A stretch of DNA of 64,000 bases from Opitutia bacterium (GTDB lineage Bacteria; Verrucomicrobiota; Verrucomicrobiia; Opitutales; Opitutaceae), in contig JACPIT010000016.1 of the NCBI GenBank assembly GCA_016187945.1, forward strand, positions 32,021 through 96,020, read 5' to 3'. Below are positions 63,013-64,000 of this stretch, piece after piece; position 1 is the stretch's first letter; each line of letters opens with the position of its first letter. Both the position numbers and the translations under genes were made by a program. The notes under the pieces were generated by a model. That model was not told the origin of the DNA and searched no databases. It saw only the letters and a program-made list of their open reading frames with translations.

Positions 63013-63807
63013 ATGCGCTTCCCCGCCGCTCAATTTGTCCGCGCCAACCGGGATCGCCGAGCTCCCGCGCGGCCGCTCGCAGTCGCTTCCATCCGCGCGC
63101 TGCGGCCTCGCAGGAGCTCGGCCCTCCACTTGTTGGTGTATGTGGCCGCGTTTTTCTGCGTTCGGGTAATCACGACCGCGGCTGAGTTGCCCGCGTATTT
63201 CAGCGACGCGCTCGCACAGTTCACCTCGGATGCGCCGCGCGGCTGGGCTTACACGCTCACCACCACGCGCGGCGAGGACACGTCCGTCGAGCGCTACGAC
63301 CCCTCGCGGCCCAAAGGCGGTCAGTGGACGCTGCTCCAGCGCAACGGCCGCGCGCCCACCGCCGACGAGATCGAGCGCTACCTGCGCTACAAGGCCAGCA
63401 GCGCGCCGCCGACTGCACGCGCGACCTTCGAGAAAGGCGACCTCGATCGCGGCACGTTCGAGCTGCTGCGCGAAGACGCGACGAGTGCCGAATACCGCGG
63501 ACGTTTCCGCGAAGATTTGAAAGAGCCGCTGCTCGCGCACCTGGTGCTCGATCTGAAACTCGCGAAGCACCCCGCGGCCGTGCAGGCGTTCACGCTGCGG
63601 CTCAACGCGCCATTCACGCCCGCGCTCGGCGTGAAGATGACCGAACTCGAAGTCTCGATGGAATTCTCGCCGCCGACGGCGGAGCGTCCGTCGCTCCCGC
63701 GCGAGTCGCGCTCCCGTTTCCGCGGCCGACTCTTCTACTTCAAGTCGATCGAAGAGGATTTGCGCATCGCCTACTCGGATTTCGCCCGCGCTGTTCCGGC
63801 GCGGTGA
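63013..63807 (+). CDS. Secreted protein of unknown function
   Basis: A 264-residue protein. A hydrophobic segment (LLVYVAAFFCVRVITTAA, about 40-58) looks like a signal peptide but sits behind an arginine-rich, 39-residue N-terminus, part of which is encoded by a repeat half unit (63,102-63,127). A true start at a TTG or GTG between 63,130 and 63,142 would give a normal signal peptide. The mature part is a mixed alpha/beta domain with GWAYTLTTTRGEDTSVERYD and LDLKLAKHPAAVQAFTLRLN. Family unknown. Confidence 0.7.
   Translation: MRFPAAQFVRANRDRRAPARPLAVASIRALRPRRSSALHLLVYVAAFFCVRVITTAAELPAYFSDALAQFTSDAPRGWAYTLTTTRGEDTSVERYDPSRPKGGQWTLLQRNGRAPTADEIERYLRYKASSAPPTARATFEKGDLDRGTFELLREDATSAEYRGRFREDLKEPLLAHLVLDLKLAKHPAAVQAFTLRLNAPFTPALGVKMTELEVSMEFSPPTAERPSLPRESRSRFRGRLFYFKSIEEDLRIAYSDFARAVPAR
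63102..63127. repeat. Half repeat, family H, near the start of the secreted-protein gene
   Basis: On the minus strand GGAGGGCCGAGCTCCTGCGA followed by GGCCGC. One mismatch to the copy inside alaS at 43,908. Confidence 0.75.
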
Positions 63808-63816
63808 GGGCTCGAA

Positions 63817-63870
63817 GTAGCGCGATGCCTCAGTCCGCGCGGAGCAATTTTCAGCGCGAGCTAACCCGCA
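63817..63870. repeat. Decayed family B unit
   Basis: GTAGCGCGATGCCTCAGTCC at the left; the expected right arm is reduced to CAGCGCGAGCTAACCC. GTAG remains, CTAC is lost. Confidence 0.6.
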
Positions 63871-63874
63871 TATT

Positions 63875-64000
63875 TCACCATTGATTGAACGAGTGGCGTG
63901 GATGGGGGTGCGCGGGCGCCAGAACCGGCGCGGGCGGTGCAATCGAGACGCTGGGCATGCGCGCCAGCGCCCCTCGGGCGGGCGGAGCGGGATTTTCGTC
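63875..64000 (-). CDS. Possible C-terminal end of a gene running off the window
   Basis: The minus strand is open from the window edge to a TGA at 63,875-63,877 and reads a proline/alanine-rich tail ending APAHPHPRHSFNQW. No family is recognised and 42 codons of GC-rich sequence can be open by chance. Confidence 0.3.
   Translation of the reverse strand, partial: DENPAPPARGALARMPSVSIAPPAPVLAPAHPHPRHSFNQW

Overview
The window is a GC-rich (roughly 65-70 %) bacterial chromosome segment from a Gram-negative, menaquinone-making organism. It has two outer-membrane barrel proteins, a TonB-type protein, Tat and Sec signals, type IV-pilin-like secreted proteins, menA/menD/menF, a DUF5069 protein and few Shine-Dalgarno sequences. 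The overall look is that of the Verrucomicrobiota, most like Opitutaceae; this is an inference from gene content and style, not from a marker rRNA, because no rRNA or tRNA gene was seen.

Layout. 1-5,456: ndk (cut by the window edge), rnr, a low-GC orphan and a sigma54 response regulator. 5,457-10,046: outer-membrane and secreted proteins, a histidine kinase and a conserved unknown. 10,219-13,010: an isoquinoline-1-oxidoreductase-like molybdenum enzyme pair. 13,291-17,283 (minus strand): a tight six-gene operon, acyP - ABC ATPase - ABC permease - TPR-like protein - membrane protein - menA. 17,411-28,302: an unknown gene, uvrB, a coiled-coil membrane protein, gdhA, menD-menF and metG. 28,396-30,287: a NarL-type two-component pair, followed by a three-gene pilin-like operon (30,528-35,481) that ends in a 1,167-residue surface/pilus-type protein. 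35,699-41,899 (minus strand): rdgB, ribD, a metallo-beta-lactamase-fold hydrolase, and a PhnD-like lipoprotein overlapping a PAS/hybrid histidine kinase. 42,129-57,512: alaS, a MacB/ADOP-type permease, a 1,322-residue propeller hybrid sensor kinase, a DUF5069 protein, pdxH, a long ispH and an outer-membrane barrel. 57,571-64,000: a three-gene ParA operon, two hotdog thioesterases, a single-domain response regulator, TonB and an unknown secreted protein.

The most striking feature is not a gene. More than thirty short palindromes are scattered through the window. Most are pairs of hairpins 55-100 bp long that begin with GTAG and end with CTAC. They fall into about a dozen families with different stems but the same end signature, the architecture of REPIN/SMAG-type elements moved by REP-associated tyrosine transposases (none is encoded here). 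Most sit between genes, but several lie inside coding sequences and keep the frame: a 72-bp unit in menD, two units forming the N-terminus of the molybdenum-enzyme large subunit, and a half unit in alaS. One supplies the stop codon of a response regulator gene.
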